Shown here piece after piece: positions 23,901 to 31,964 of a stretch of DNA of 64,000 bases; position 1 is the first letter of the stretch, and every line of letters starts with the position of its first letter. The translations under genes and the position numbers were made by a program. The notes beneath the pieces were generated by a model. It had not been told where the DNA came from. It searched no databases and saw only the letters and a list, made by a program, of their open reading frames with translations. The DNA comes from DATBAK01 sp038240075 (GTDB lineage Bacteria > Actinomycetota > Acidimicrobiia > IMCC26256 > PALSA-610): NCBI GenBank assembly GCA_038240075.1, contig JBBSEC010000008.1:1-64000 (forward strand), read 5' to 3'.

Positions 23901-25136
23901 CTAGAACTTCGCGCCGGGATAGTCGACCGCTTCGAGCTTGTCAGTGGTCTTGTCGAGCCCTTCACGTTCGTACGTGACGATCTCGGTGATCTGCTCCTTC
24001 GTCAACAGCACACCGAATCCTGGCATCCGGCCGGTACCGACTCCGTTGTTGCCGTACGGGGCTTCGAAGTCGGAGCCGAGTGACACGAACGCGATCTGCT
24101 GGGCGAGGCCGGCTCCGTTCGCGTTGTCGGAGAAGCGCGCGAGCTCCTGACTCAGGTCGGGGCCGAACGCGCCGCCGCCCGGCTGTTCGATCACGTTCTC
24201 GGGTTTCATGCCCGTCGACGGATCGAACACCGACCAACCCATGGTGTGACACCGGGCGCAGTTCACCTCGAACAGGAGTTGTCCTTGGGACACGTTTTTT
24301 CTTCGGGCCGACCAGTCTTCGGCCCAGCTCAGCGCGCTCTGGGCATCGGTGACGGCAGTGTGTGCGGTCGTGACGTCGACCGCGGCGGCCTTGGGGTTGT
24401 CCTCGACCTTGATGAGATTCTTCTGTGCGGCGGTGAGCGCTTCCTGCGCCGCCTTGAGCTGCTGGGACGGTTCGCCGGCGTACGCCGCGAGCGCATCGTT
24501 CGACTGCTTGCGTGCCTGTTCCGGAGTCAGCTGCCGTGACTTGATGTACGCGACGAGGTCGTTGATGCTCTGCACGTTCTTCGGGCCGCCTCCTGCGACA
24601 CCCCACGGCTGCATCGGGGTCCCGGGCCGCCCGTACGTGATGATCTGGTTGACCTCTTGCGGCGAGAAGCGCAGCAGCACCGTGTTGAGTGCCGGTGCTC
24701 TCCACGGCACGAGGTTGCCGCTCTTGTCCTTGAAGATGTGTGCGACGCTGGTCGAGCCGCCACCGAGATCGGTGCCGTGGCAGTTGGCACACTGCAGCGA
24801 CTTCGCCTGGTCGTACGCGGTCATCTGGTTGTTCGCGAACAGCGTCGCGCCGCGCTCGACGGCACCGCTGCTGAAGTAGTGCGCCGACTCGTGCTGGCGG
24901 TTGGGCTCGCGCAGCCAGTAGATCGGGAGCGCGACCGCGACGAGCGCGGCGAAGAACAGCGTCCAGCCGAGCACGCGCTCGAGGTGCGGGCCTTCGAGGG
25001 TCTCGTCGTCGTGGAACACCGCGAGGTTTTGCGGCGTGTGGGTTTCGCGGGTGCGCTTGACCGACACGATCGCGAAGATCGCGAGTGCCAGCAGCGCCGC
25101 GAGATTGATCACGACGAGAACATTGCGAACGCTCAT
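23901..25136 (-). CDS. Membrane-anchored diheme cytochrome c (QcrC-like)
   Basis: Electron acceptor subunit expected outside the membrane. The 411-residue protein has two N-terminal hydrophobic spans (about 5-26 and 56-73) and two heme-attachment motifs, CANCH (116-120) and CARCH (293-297), each in a separate cytochrome c domain; candidate axial methionines are in GTPMQP and GRMPGFG. Between the domains (about 200-285) is an Ala/Gln/Asp-rich helical linker, likely coiled coil. Two hemes fit actinobacterial QcrC, but the two separate long domains and the linker are distinctive. Downstream of the Rieske gene by 62 bases. Confidence 0.85.
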   Translation of the reverse strand: MSVRNVLVVINLAALLALAIFAIVSVKRTRETHTPQNLAVFHDDETLEGPHLERVLGWTLFFAALVAVALPIYWLREPNRQHESAHYFSSGAVERGATLFANNQMTAYDQAKSLQCANCHGTDLGGGSTSVAHIFKDKSGNLVPWRAPALNTVLLRFSPQEVNQIITYGRPGTPMQPWGVAGGGPKNVQSINDLVAYIKSRQLTPEQARKQSNDALAAYAGEPSQQLKAAQEALTAAQKNLIKVEDNPKAAAVDVTTAHTAVTDAQSALSWAEDWSARRKNVSQGQLLFEVNCARCHTMGWSVFDPSTGMKPENVIEQPGGGAFGPDLSQELARFSDNANGAGLAQQIAFVSLGSDFEAPYGNNGVGTGRMPGFGVLLTKEQITEIVTYEREGLDKTTDKLEAVDYPGAKF

Positions 25137-25198
25137 GACGATCTCCCGTCGGGATCAGTCATGACGTGCGCACACGCGATGTGGTGCATGCCTCCCTC

Positions 25199-26047
25199 TC
25201 AGCCAACGCAGTGCGGGCCTTCTGCCACTTGTCCGGTCGTGTTGGTGCCGATGGGCGGGCCCACGGAGAGCAGCCCGGTGTTGATGCTGACAGCACCGCC
25301 GGAGATGAGCGCCTGGAAACGGTCGAGACCGCGTGGTGCCGGCCCGTCGCGCTTCTCGCCCACCCGGTTGTACTTCGAGCCGTGGCAGGGGCATTCGAAC
25401 CACTGCGCCGACTGGCACCACGGGACTCGGCAGCCGAGGTGCACACACTTCTGGTACAGGGCGACGATGCCCTGCTCCATGCCGGCGTAGATGTAGTCGT
25501 CGTAGATCTTCTTCGCGTTGGGCAGCGCGTTCGCGGGATACGGCTGGATGTAGGTCCGCGCCTCGGGAACGTAGAACGGCTGCAGGTTGGTCGCCATGAA
25601 CGAGGTGATGTCGGACAGCTTCCCGGCCGCGATCGTGCCGCCGAAACCGCCGCTGCTCGACGGCCAGAGGAACGCAAGCAGGCTCGCCCCGAAGGTGCCG
25701 AGCGCGGCGAGCACGGTGACGAGGATCCCGCGGTTGAGGAACTGCCGGCGGGTGACACCGAGCTCTTCCGGGTCGACCGGTTCCCAGACGACCGGGGTGG
25801 AGCCCCGGCGCTTCGCGAGCCCACCAGCGGCCTGCGCGCGCGCGTCGTCGGCGCGCCCGCGCGCCTCGGCACTGAGCTCGAGCTCGGTACCCGTGGCGGC
25901 GTCGTTGCCCTTGGGGTCGGTGCTCGCGTCGCGGCTCAACGTCTCGCGGCTGAGGTTCCCGGTTGCGGAGCGCTGCCGGTTCGCGAGCAGGAAGAGGCTG
26001 GCGAGTGCGATGAGGATGACGATGACGATCGGGATGACGACGATCAC
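25199..26047 (-). CDS. qcrA: Rieske iron-sulfur subunit of quinol:acceptor oxidoreductase
   Basis: Takes one electron from quinol into its [2Fe-2S] cluster. The 282-residue protein has an N-terminal span (1-22), a charged linker, a second span preceded by TRRQFLNRG (98-128; a twin-arginine-like motif that may guide Tat export) and the Rieske domain with CVHLGC (201-206) and CPCHGS (219-224). C201, H203, C219 and H222 are the predicted cluster ligands and C206/C221 the disulfide pair. GTG 26047 follows AGGAGAA. Part of the minus-strand respiratory operon. Confidence 0.9.
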   Translation of the reverse strand: MIVVIPIVIVILIALASLFLLANRQRSATGNLSRETLSRDASTDPKGNDAATGTELELSAEARGRADDARAQAAGGLAKRRGSTPVVWEPVDPEELGVTRRQFLNRGILVTVLAALGTFGASLLAFLWPSSSGGFGGTIAAGKLSDITSFMATNLQPFYVPEARTYIQPYPANALPNAKKIYDDYIYAGMEQGIVALYQKCVHLGCRVPWCQSAQWFECPCHGSKYNRVGEKRDGPAPRGLDRFQALISGGAVSINTGLLSVGPPIGTNTTGQVAEGPHCVG

Positions 26048-26056
26048 GATTTCTCC

Positions 26057-26959
26057 TTAGAGCTCGAAGAAGACGTGGTCGTTCCACGGGAAGGTGAAGT
26101 TGAAGCCCTGCCCACGGAAGAACGAGCCGATGATGACGAGGATCGACCAGAACATGAGGAACACCGTGAAGATGCAGATCGCGAACTTTCGGTCGCTCGG
26201 CTTGTGCGACGGGTTCTTGTCTGCGTACGGGGCGATCATGAGCAGGCCGAGTGCGATGCCGGGGATCGTGACGCCCGCGACCATCGGCGTGAACATGGTG
26301 AGGAGCTCCTGGAGCCCGAGGAAGTACCACGGTGCCTTCGACGGGTTCGGCGTCTGGTTCACATCGGCGAGGCCGAGCAACGGCGCCTTCACGAGCGCGG
26401 AGAAGATCGTGAGGAACGCGGTGACCGACAGGATCGACGCGAACTCGATGACGAGCAGGTGCGGCCAGACGTGCACCTTGTCCTGCGCGTCGGCACGCGT
26501 CTGCTGGATCGATCCCGACTTGACGACCGTGAGGAGCCGCTGGGTGTGACCGCCGGGCCCGGTGCCGCTCGGCGCGGGTGCGGTCGCGGCAGCCGCGCGC
26601 GGCAGCGTCGCGGTCGCGGTGCCGCCTCCGCCTGCAGGGGCTGCACCGCCGCCACCACCGGCGAGCGCGGCCTTGCGCTTGCGCGAGCGCTCGAGCAGCG
26701 CGGCGGGGACACCACCGACGCTTTCGGTGATGACTTCGCCCGCGTCGGCACTGGCGGCGACGGGCGCGGCCTCTTCCGCCGGCACGGTCTCGCCGCCGGC
26801 GTCGGCGACGGGCGCGGCCTCTTCCGCCGGCACGGTCTCGCCGCCGGCGTCGGCGACTTCGGCCGCGGGCGCGTCGTCCTCTTCGCCGTCGACGGGGAGG
26901 CCGAGCGCCTTGCGGCGTTCGCGGCTGCGCTTGAGGAGATGTTCGGGTACTTCGGCCAT
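26057..26959 (-). CDS. Cytochrome b C-terminal half (subunit IV-like) with repetitive N-terminal extension
   Basis: The last 160 residues correspond to cytochrome b6f subunit IV: VHVWPHLLVIEFASILSVTAFL, NPSKAPWYFLGLQELL (equivalent of the PEWY-type quinol-site motif, here APWY), then two to three more spans. The first 140 residues are an alanine/glutamate/proline-rich, soluble extension that contains a 16-residue unit (ADAGGETVPAEEAAPV) twice in tandem and a glycine-rich patch. AAGGAG precedes ATG 26959. The b-heme half is encoded by the separate gene just upstream, so cytochrome b is split. Confidence 0.85.
   Translation of the reverse strand: MAEVPEHLLKRSRERRKALGLPVDGEEDDAPAAEVADAGGETVPAEEAAPVADAGGETVPAEEAAPVAASADAGEVITESVGGVPAALLERSRKRKAALAGGGGGAAPAGGGGTATATLPRAAAATAPAPSGTGPGGHTQRLLTVVKSGSIQQTRADAQDKVHVWPHLLVIEFASILSVTAFLTIFSALVKAPLLGLADVNQTPNPSKAPWYFLGLQELLTMFTPMVAGVTIPGIALGLLMIAPYADKNPSHKPSDRKFAICIFTVFLMFWSILVIIGSFFRGQGFNFTFPWNDHVFFEL
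26762..26857. repeat. 48-bp tandem repeat inside the subunit IV-like gene
   Basis: Positions 26762-26809 and 26810-26857 are identical 48-base units in frame, giving two copies of a 16-residue acidic/alanine-rich peptide in the N-terminal extension of the cytochrome b C-terminal subunit. Identical codons indicate a recent duplication. Confidence 0.9.
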
Positions 26960-26975
26960 GGTGCTCCTTCCGGCC

Positions 26976-27779
26976 CTACAACGGTCCGGAGATGCCGCCG
27001 TCCTTGCGGACGCGCCAGAAATGGACGGCCATGAAGATCACGATCACAAAAGGCAGCATCAGTACATGAAGTACGTACCATCGCAGCAATGTGTCGTTGC
27101 CGATCTCCTTGGAACCCAGCAGCACGAAGCGAACCTGGCTGCCGAAGACCGGGGTGTAGCCCATCATGTTGGTGCCGACGGTGACGGCCCACAGCGCGAG
27201 CTGGTCCCACGGGAGCAGGTAGCCCGTGAAGGAGAGCAGCAGCGTGAGCGTGAGCAGGATGACGCCGATCACCCAGTTGAACTCTCGGGGCGCCTTGTAC
27301 GCGCCGTGGTAGAAGACGCGGCTCATGTGCAGGAACACCGTGAGCACCATGAGGTGCGCGGCCCAGCGATGCATATTTCGCACGAGTGAGCCGAACGTGA
27401 CCGCGGTCTCGAGGTTCTGCACCGTGCTCCACGCGTCGGCCGCGGTCGGGCGGTAGAAGAACATCAAGAAGATGCCGGTGACGGTGAGCAGGATGAAGAG
27501 GAAGAACGAGAGGCCGCCGAGGCACAGCGTGTAGGAGACCTTCACCGCGTGCCGCTTCACCTTCACGGGGTGAAGGTGAAACAGCACGTTGTTCATGATC
27601 ACGTACGAGCGGTTCCTGGGGCTGTCGGTGTAGCCCTTGCGGTAGATCGATCCCGGCCGGAAGATCGAGTTCCACGCCTGGGAGCCCTGCAGCTTGTCGC
27701 CGAGCTCCGAAGCGCGCGCGCTCACCTTGACGCCGAGCCCACCCGATCCGTTGCCGTTGCTGCCGTTCCCGTTGGCCAC
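26976..27779 (-). CDS. Cytochrome b N-terminal half (b6-like)
   Basis: Carries the two b hemes of the quinol-oxidising complex. The 267-residue protein has four membrane spans and both heme-ligand pairs with b6-type spacing: H137/H151 (13 between) and H238/H253 (14 between). The end, FWRVRKDGGISGPL, is the typical terminus of a stand-alone b6 rather than of a fused cytochrome b. The N-terminus is an Asn/Gly-rich flexible stretch. GTG 27779 follows AGGAGA. Actinobacteria usually have one fused QcrB, so this split form is notable. Confidence 0.92.
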   Translation of the reverse strand: MANGNGSNGNGSGGLGVKVSARASELGDKLQGSQAWNSIFRPGSIYRKGYTDSPRNRSYVIMNNVLFHLHPVKVKRHAVKVSYTLCLGGLSFFLFILLTVTGIFLMFFYRPTAADAWSTVQNLETAVTFGSLVRNMHRWAAHLMVLTVFLHMSRVFYHGAYKAPREFNWVIGVILLTLTLLLSFTGYLLPWDQLALWAVTVGTNMMGYTPVFGSQVRFVLLGSKEIGNDTLLRWYVLHVLMLPFVIVIFMAVHFWRVRKDGGISGPL

Positions 27780-27787
27780 GATGTCTC

Positions 27788-28201
27788 CTAGAAGCGCACG
27801 CCGTAGGCGTAGCCGTGCCGGTTGGTGCGGACATTGGGATCGCCTTCGGCCCAGTCGTTGGTGACCTTGCCGAGGATGATGACGCCGGTCGGGCAGCGGT
27901 CGACGCAGAGCGCGCAGCGCGTGCACACGTCTTCGTCGACGACGAAGAACACGTGGTCCTTCGGGTCGTCGCCCGGGCGGTCCGCGTTGACGGAGTCGTC
28001 GATCGCGTCGACCGACAACATGTGGATGCACTTCCACGGACAGATGTCGACGCAGCCTTCGCAGAGGATGCACTCGGCCTGGTCGATGTGCAGGAACTGC
28101 TTCGGCTTCACCGCGGACGTGAGCCACGACGGATCGACCTCTTGCAGCACGTAGTCGGCTGCGAACTCCGGCATCGGCGGATTGGCGTCGTTACGCGGCA
28201 T
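27788..28201 (-). CDS. Dicluster 4Fe-4S ferredoxin in the cytochrome b operon
   Basis: 137 residues with two complete [4Fe-4S] motifs: C44/C47/C50/C54-P (CILCEGCVDICP) and C93/C96/C99/C103-P (CTRCALCVDRCP). A 35-residue N-terminal leader and a 30-residue tail flank the ferredoxin fold, and no membrane span is present, so it should be a cytoplasmic peripheral protein. Located between the first membrane gene and cytochrome b with gaps of 6 and 8 bases, it is probably an integral part of this complex, feeding or receiving electrons on the inner side. Classical bc1 and b6f lack such a subunit in their operons. Confidence 0.85.
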   Translation of the reverse strand: MPRNDANPPMPEFAADYVLQEVDPSWLTSAVKPKQFLHIDQAECILCEGCVDICPWKCIHMLSVDAIDDSVNADRPGDDPKDHVFFVVDEDVCTRCALCVDRCPTGVIILGKVTNDWAEGDPNVRTNRHGYAYGVRF

Positions 28202-28207
28202 CGCGCG

Positions 28208-28726
28208 TCACACCTTCGCCGTCATGGGTCGCCCGTACGCCGACGTTCCCGCCGGGTCCGACTCGCTTGACGCCGCGCCGTCGTCGGACAGGGGTGCCGC
28301 GACCGGACGTCGCTGCCAGATCTGGAAGAGCCTGATGTTCAGGGTGAGCATGACGACGTAGATGACGGCCGCGATCGCGTCGTTGGCTGTCTGCTTGTTG
28401 ACGTCGAAATGAACGAAGCGGTTCCTCTGGAACACGTACTTCGCGGTGCCCCACCGCAGGTACGAGTTCGCGTAGACGATCCACTCGTGCGGGATCGTGC
28501 CGTACGCAACGATCATCAGCGAGAACGCGGCCAGTGCACCGAGCATCGCCTGCGCCCACGTCGGGGGCTCGGCCGGCTTCGGGCGCCGCGCGAGAAATCC
28601 GATCACGGCCAGCCCGATGAGGAGGATCACGACGGCCCAGATCAGACGGCCGGCGGCATGCGTCCACGACATGTTGAAGCCGAGCACGCTCTTGGGAAGA
28701 GGGTTGGGAATGTGCACCGCGAGCAT
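28208..28726 (-). CDS. Three-span membrane protein, first gene of the cytochrome b operon
   Basis: 172 residues with membrane segments at about 27-46, 58-77 and 116-135 and a soluble C-terminal tail. I do not recognise the family; conserved-looking polar residues include IPHEWIVYANSYLRWG between spans two and three. ATG 28726 is preceded by AGGAG and GGGAG. It heads the eight-gene minus-strand operon (28726 to 22834), so its transcript start must lie in 28727-28851, shared with the divergent reductase gene. Confidence 0.6.
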   Translation of the reverse strand: MLAVHIPNPLPKSVLGFNMSWTHAAGRLIWAVVILLIGLAVIGFLARRPKPAEPPTWAQAMLGALAAFSLMIVAYGTIPHEWIVYANSYLRWGTAKYVFQRNRFVHFDVNKQTANDAIAAVIYVVMLTLNIRLFQIWQRRPVAAPLSDDGAASSESDPAGTSAYGRPMTAKV

Positions 28727-28851
28727 TGGACGCTCCCCGATCTCCTCTGTCCGTGGAGATGATTGCTACCACGCTAGATGAGGCGTGGGCACATTGTTGA
28801 ACAGGGCCCGCGACGGGCGCGTTGCGCGTTCCGGATCATGGGCGTGGGAGC

Positions 28852-30147
28852 ATGAGCACAACCGCCCTGTCGTCCGCGAACGGACGCGTGATGCACGAAC
28901 GCACAAGCGATCGCTACGACGTTCTCGTGATCGGCGCGGGACCGTCGGGCGCGGCTGCGGCCTACTGGCTCGCGGAGCGGGGACGGCGAGTGCTTCTCGT
29001 CGAGAAGAAGCGGTTCCCGCGCGAGAAGACGTGCGGCGACGGCCTCACGCCGAGAGCCGTGCGCCAACTGCACGACATGGGTCTCGCCGAACCGCTGTCG
29101 GAGTTCCATCGCTTCGACGGGCTCCGGTCGATTGCTCACGGCGTCACCCTCGAGCTCGCGTGGCCCGACCATCCCGACTTCCCCGGCTACGGCTATGTCG
29201 TCCGGCGCAGCGAGCTCGACCAGATGGTGGCCGAGCGCGCGGTGAAGGCGGGGGCGACCCTCTGGCCCGCGAGCGAAGCGATCGGGCCGGTGCTCGAGCG
29301 CGGGATCCTCGACGGCGCGGTGGTCCGGCGGGCCGACACCGGCACGACCGAGGTCGTCCGGGCCCGGTACGTGATCGTCGCCGACGGGGCCAACTCGCGC
29401 TTCGGCCGGGCGCTCGGCACGGTCCGGGACCGCAGCTTCCCGCTCGGCATGGCGATTCGCGGCTATTTCACCAGTCCGTACCACGATGAGCCCTGGATCG
29501 AGAGCCACCTCGACCTCCGCGACCGTGACGGGAACCATTTGCCAGGGTATGGGTGGATTTTTCCGGTCGGCGACGGCACGGTCAATGTCGGCGTCGGGCT
29601 CCTCTCCACCTTCCGCGGCTGGAAGGACGTCAACACCTCCCACCTGATGGAGGCCTTCTGCGAGACCGCGCCGGCCCGGTGGGGCATCGGGCCCGACACG
29701 GCCACCTGCGCACCGACCGGCGGGAAGCTCCCCACCGGCACCTCGATCCACCCCACCGTCGGACCGAACTTCGTCGTGGCCGGCGACGCCGCAGGCACCG
29801 TCAACCCGTTCAACGGCGAGGGCATCTCGGTCGCGTACGAGACGGGACGGTTGGCCGCCGATGCCGTCGACCTCGCGCTGGCGACCGACGACGGCCTCGC
29901 GCTGCAGACCTACACCGAACGCCTCGACGAGGTGTACGGCCTCTACTTCAAGGTCGCGCGCACCTTCGTGACCGCCATCGGCAACCCCGCGGTCATGCGC
30001 GAGCTCACGCGGGTCGGGATGCAGAGCCGACCGCTGATGGAGTGGGTGCTGCGCATCATGGCGAACCTGCTGCGGCCCGACGAGATCGGGCCCGCCGAGG
30101 CGGCGTACAAGATCGTCGAACGCCTGGTCGCGCTCAGCCCCGTCTGA
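28852..30147 (+). CDS. Geranylgeranyl reductase family flavoprotein (MenJ-like)
   Basis: FAD-dependent reductase, 431 residues. GAGPSG (28-33 region) begins the Rossmann fold, followed by LLVEKKRFPREKTCGDGLTPRAV, the substrate-family GYGYVVRRSELD, VIVADGANSRFGR and the FAD-binding GDAAGTVNPFNGEGI. Family members saturate isoprenoid double bonds; in actinobacteria a homologue next to nuoA is linked to menaquinone side-chain reduction (MenJ), which would fit the respiratory surroundings. ATG 28852 is preferred; ATG 28891 is also possible. It is divergent from the cytochrome b operon and 67 bases before nuoA. Confidence 0.85.
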   Translation: MSTTALSSANGRVMHERTSDRYDVLVIGAGPSGAAAAYWLAERGRRVLLVEKKRFPREKTCGDGLTPRAVRQLHDMGLAEPLSEFHRFDGLRSIAHGVTLELAWPDHPDFPGYGYVVRRSELDQMVAERAVKAGATLWPASEAIGPVLERGILDGAVVRRADTGTTEVVRARYVIVADGANSRFGRALGTVRDRSFPLGMAIRGYFTSPYHDEPWIESHLDLRDRDGNHLPGYGWIFPVGDGTVNVGVGLLSTFRGWKDVNTSHLMEAFCETAPARWGIGPDTATCAPTGGKLPTGTSIHPTVGPNFVVAGDAAGTVNPFNGEGISVAYETGRLAADAVDLALATDDGLALQTYTERLDEVYGLYFKVARTFVTAIGNPAVMRELTRVGMQSRPLMEWVLRIMANLLRPDEIGPAEAAYKIVERLVALSPV

Positions 30148-30214
30148 CCAACGGTTCTGACCCCGCGGCCCGCCCTTCGACCCGCGACTGCCCGCGGGCG
30201 ATACGCTCCGACCC

Positions 30215-30691
30215 GTGAACGATTACTTGCCGATCGTCTTGATGATCGGCCTCGTCGTCGCCTTTGCCGGCCTGTCGTTCGTCGCGTCCGGGCTGCTCGG
30301 CACGCAGGAGCCCAATTCGGCCAAGCAGGCCCCGTACGAGTGCGGGATCGTGCCCGAGGTCGAGCCCGCAGAGCGCTTTCCGGTCAAGTTCTACCTGGTT
30401 GCCATGGCGTTCATCGTGCTCGACGTCGAGATCGTGTTCCTCTATCCCTTCGTCACGGTGTTCCGACAGCTCGGGCTGTTCGGCCTCGTCGCGATGGGTG
30501 TGTTCGTCTTCGGGCTGCTGGTGCCGTTCGCGTACCTGCTGTCGGTCGGCGCGCTCGCATGGGGACCGGTCCAGCGACGCGTCTCGGCTGGTATCGGTCC
30601 GCTGCGCCGCTCGGCGATCGCGGTCTTCGATCCGACGCCGGCGAACGCGGCCACGGCGCCGATCGCGAGCCCGGAGCACGAAGCCGCCTGA
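30215..30691 (+). CDS. nuoA: NADH-quinone oxidoreductase subunit A (complex I-1)
   Basis: Membrane subunit with three spans; 158 residues. The conserved YECGIVPEVEPAERFPVKFYLVAMAFIVLDVEIVFLYP loop is present, including the cysteine that is exposed in the deactive form of mitochondrial ND3. The C-terminus extends about 35 residues beyond the usual end with a basic, then Ala/Pro-rich tail. GTG start. First of 14 genes in nuoA-N order. Confidence 0.95.
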   Translation: MNDYLPIVLMIGLVVAFAGLSFVASGLLGTQEPNSAKQAPYECGIVPEVEPAERFPVKFYLVAMAFIVLDVEIVFLYPFVTVFRQLGLFGLVAMGVFVFGLLVPFAYLLSVGALAWGPVQRRVSAGIGPLRRSAIAVFDPTPANAATAPIASPEHEAA

Positions 30692-30705
30692 GGGCGGGCG
30701 CCACC

Positions 30706-31233
30706 ATGGGTCTCGAGCAGGTCAGCCACAACTTCCTCACCGCTCCGCTCGAAGATCTCGTGCGCTGGGCCCGCCGCAACTCCGTCTTTCCCGCGACGTT
30801 CGGCCTCGCGTGTTGCGCGATCGAGATGATGGCTGCCGGCGCCGCGCACTACGACCTCGCGCGCTACGGCATGGAGGTCTTCCGCGCCAGCCCGCGCCAG
30901 GCCGACCTGATGATCGTCGCCGGACGCGTGAGCAACAAGATGGCCCCGGTCCTCCGTCAGGTCTACGACCAGATGGTGGAGCCCAAGTGGGTGATCTCGA
31001 TGGGGGTCTGCGCGAGCACCGGTGGAATGTTCAACAACTACGCGATCGTGCAGGGCGTCGACCAGATCGTGCCGGTCGACGTCTATGTCCCGGGCTGTCC
31101 ACCCGGACCTGAGACCCTCATGCACGGCATCCTGACCCTGCACGACATGATCCGCACCGGTGAGCTCATGAAGCGTCGTGAGACCACCCCGCACGGCGGT
31201 GCGGGCGTGACGCTCGAGCCCGCTTCCGCCTGA
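30706..31233 (+). CDS. nuoB: NADH-quinone oxidoreductase subunit B (complex I-1)
   Basis: Carries the terminal N2 [4Fe-4S] cluster at the quinone site. The 175-residue protein has the adjacent cysteines in FGLACCAIEMM, the third in SMGVCASTGGMFNNY and the fourth in YVPGCPPGPE. ATG 30706 begins MGLEQVSHNF. It sits 14 bases after nuoA. The middle motif has CAST rather than the CANC found in the second copy at 47162. Confidence 0.95.
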   Translation: MGLEQVSHNFLTAPLEDLVRWARRNSVFPATFGLACCAIEMMAAGAAHYDLARYGMEVFRASPRQADLMIVAGRVSNKMAPVLRQVYDQMVEPKWVISMGVCASTGGMFNNYAIVQGVDQIVPVDVYVPGCPPGPETLMHGILTLHDMIRTGELMKRRETTPHGGAGVTLEPASA

Positions 31234-31278
31234 GCCTGCCGACCGTCCGACAATCGCTCGAGAACCCCTTCAAGAACC

Positions 31279-31863
31279 ATGGCCGACGAAGTTCGTGAAC
31301 CAGATCACGAGGGCGAGCCGGAAGCACCCGCGCCCCCGCGACCTGTTGAGGACCGACCGTCCGACGAAGTCGCGGCCGCGTTGTGCGACCGCTTCGCCGA
31401 CGCGATCTTCTTCGAGTCGCACGGGCAGAGCGTCGTCTACCTCGACCGGGCGCACCTCGCCGACGCAGGTGGGTACCTGCGCGACGACGAGCAGTTCACG
31501 ATGTGCGTCGATGTCACGGCCGTCGACCATCTCGTCGACGGCGTGCGTCACGCCGCGCCGGGTGTCGCTCCTGAGCGCTTCGAAGTCGTCGCGAACTTCC
31601 TCTCGCACACGCGCAACCGCCGCATCCGTTTGATCTGCGAAGTACCGGAGTCCGACCCGTCGGTGCCGTCGCTCACCGGCGTGTATCCGGGCACTGACTT
31701 CGCCGAGCGCGAGGTGTTCGACTTGTTCGGGATCCGCTTCGACGGTCACCCCGATCTCACTCGCATCCTGATGCCGGACGACTGGGTCGGTCACCCGTTG
31801 CGCAAGGACGATCCGTCCGCGCGCGTCCCCGTCACCTTCAAGGGCGATCCGAGGCCGCGATGA
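31279..31863 (+). CDS. nuoC: NADH-quinone oxidoreductase subunit C (complex I-1)
   Basis: Peripheral-arm subunit of 194 residues. The signature VYPGTDFAEREVFDLFGIRFDGHPDLTRILMPDDWVGHPLRKD (about 135-175) is intact. The N-terminal 25 residues are acidic/proline-rich and not conserved. The stop TGA overlaps an ATG that opens a 34-codon frame leading into nuoD. Confidence 0.95.
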   Translation: MADEVREPDHEGEPEAPAPPRPVEDRPSDEVAAALCDRFADAIFFESHGQSVVYLDRAHLADAGGYLRDDEQFTMCVDVTAVDHLVDGVRHAAPGVAPERFEVVANFLSHTRNRRIRLICEVPESDPSVPSLTGVYPGTDFAEREVFDLFGIRFDGHPDLTRILMPDDWVGHPLRKDDPSARVPVTFKGDPRPR

Positions 31864-31964
31864 GCGAGCAGACGGAAATACGCGTCGTGAAAGCGACATC
31901 CGGCCCAGTCGCGAGCGGGGCCCGAGCGGCCCGGCGCCGCAGGCGCCAGGAGCGGGAACGATGA
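31860..31964 (+). CDS. 34-residue arginine-rich ORF bridging nuoC and nuoD
   Basis: ATG 31860 overlaps the nuoC stop (ATGA), and its own TGA (31962-31964) overlaps the nuoD ATG (31961), so it fills the gap exactly. The peptide starts MSEQTEIRVVK and ends in a run of arginines (ARRRRRQERER). It may be a real micro-protein or only a device that keeps ribosomes translating from nuoC to nuoD. No family is recognised. Confidence 0.35.
   Translation: MSEQTEIRVVKATSGPVASGARAARRRRRQERER

Noticed and set aside
28769..28788. CCACGC/GCGTGG inverted repeat between the cytochrome b operon and the reductase gene
   Set aside because: A 6-bp stem is expected by chance in such GC-rich DNA; no matching promoter elements could be placed with confidence.
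30148..30214. Separate promoter for nuoA of complex I-1
   Set aside because: TTCGAC and GATACG can be found but match poorly, and the start site would leave almost no leader; read-through from the reductase gene is likelier.
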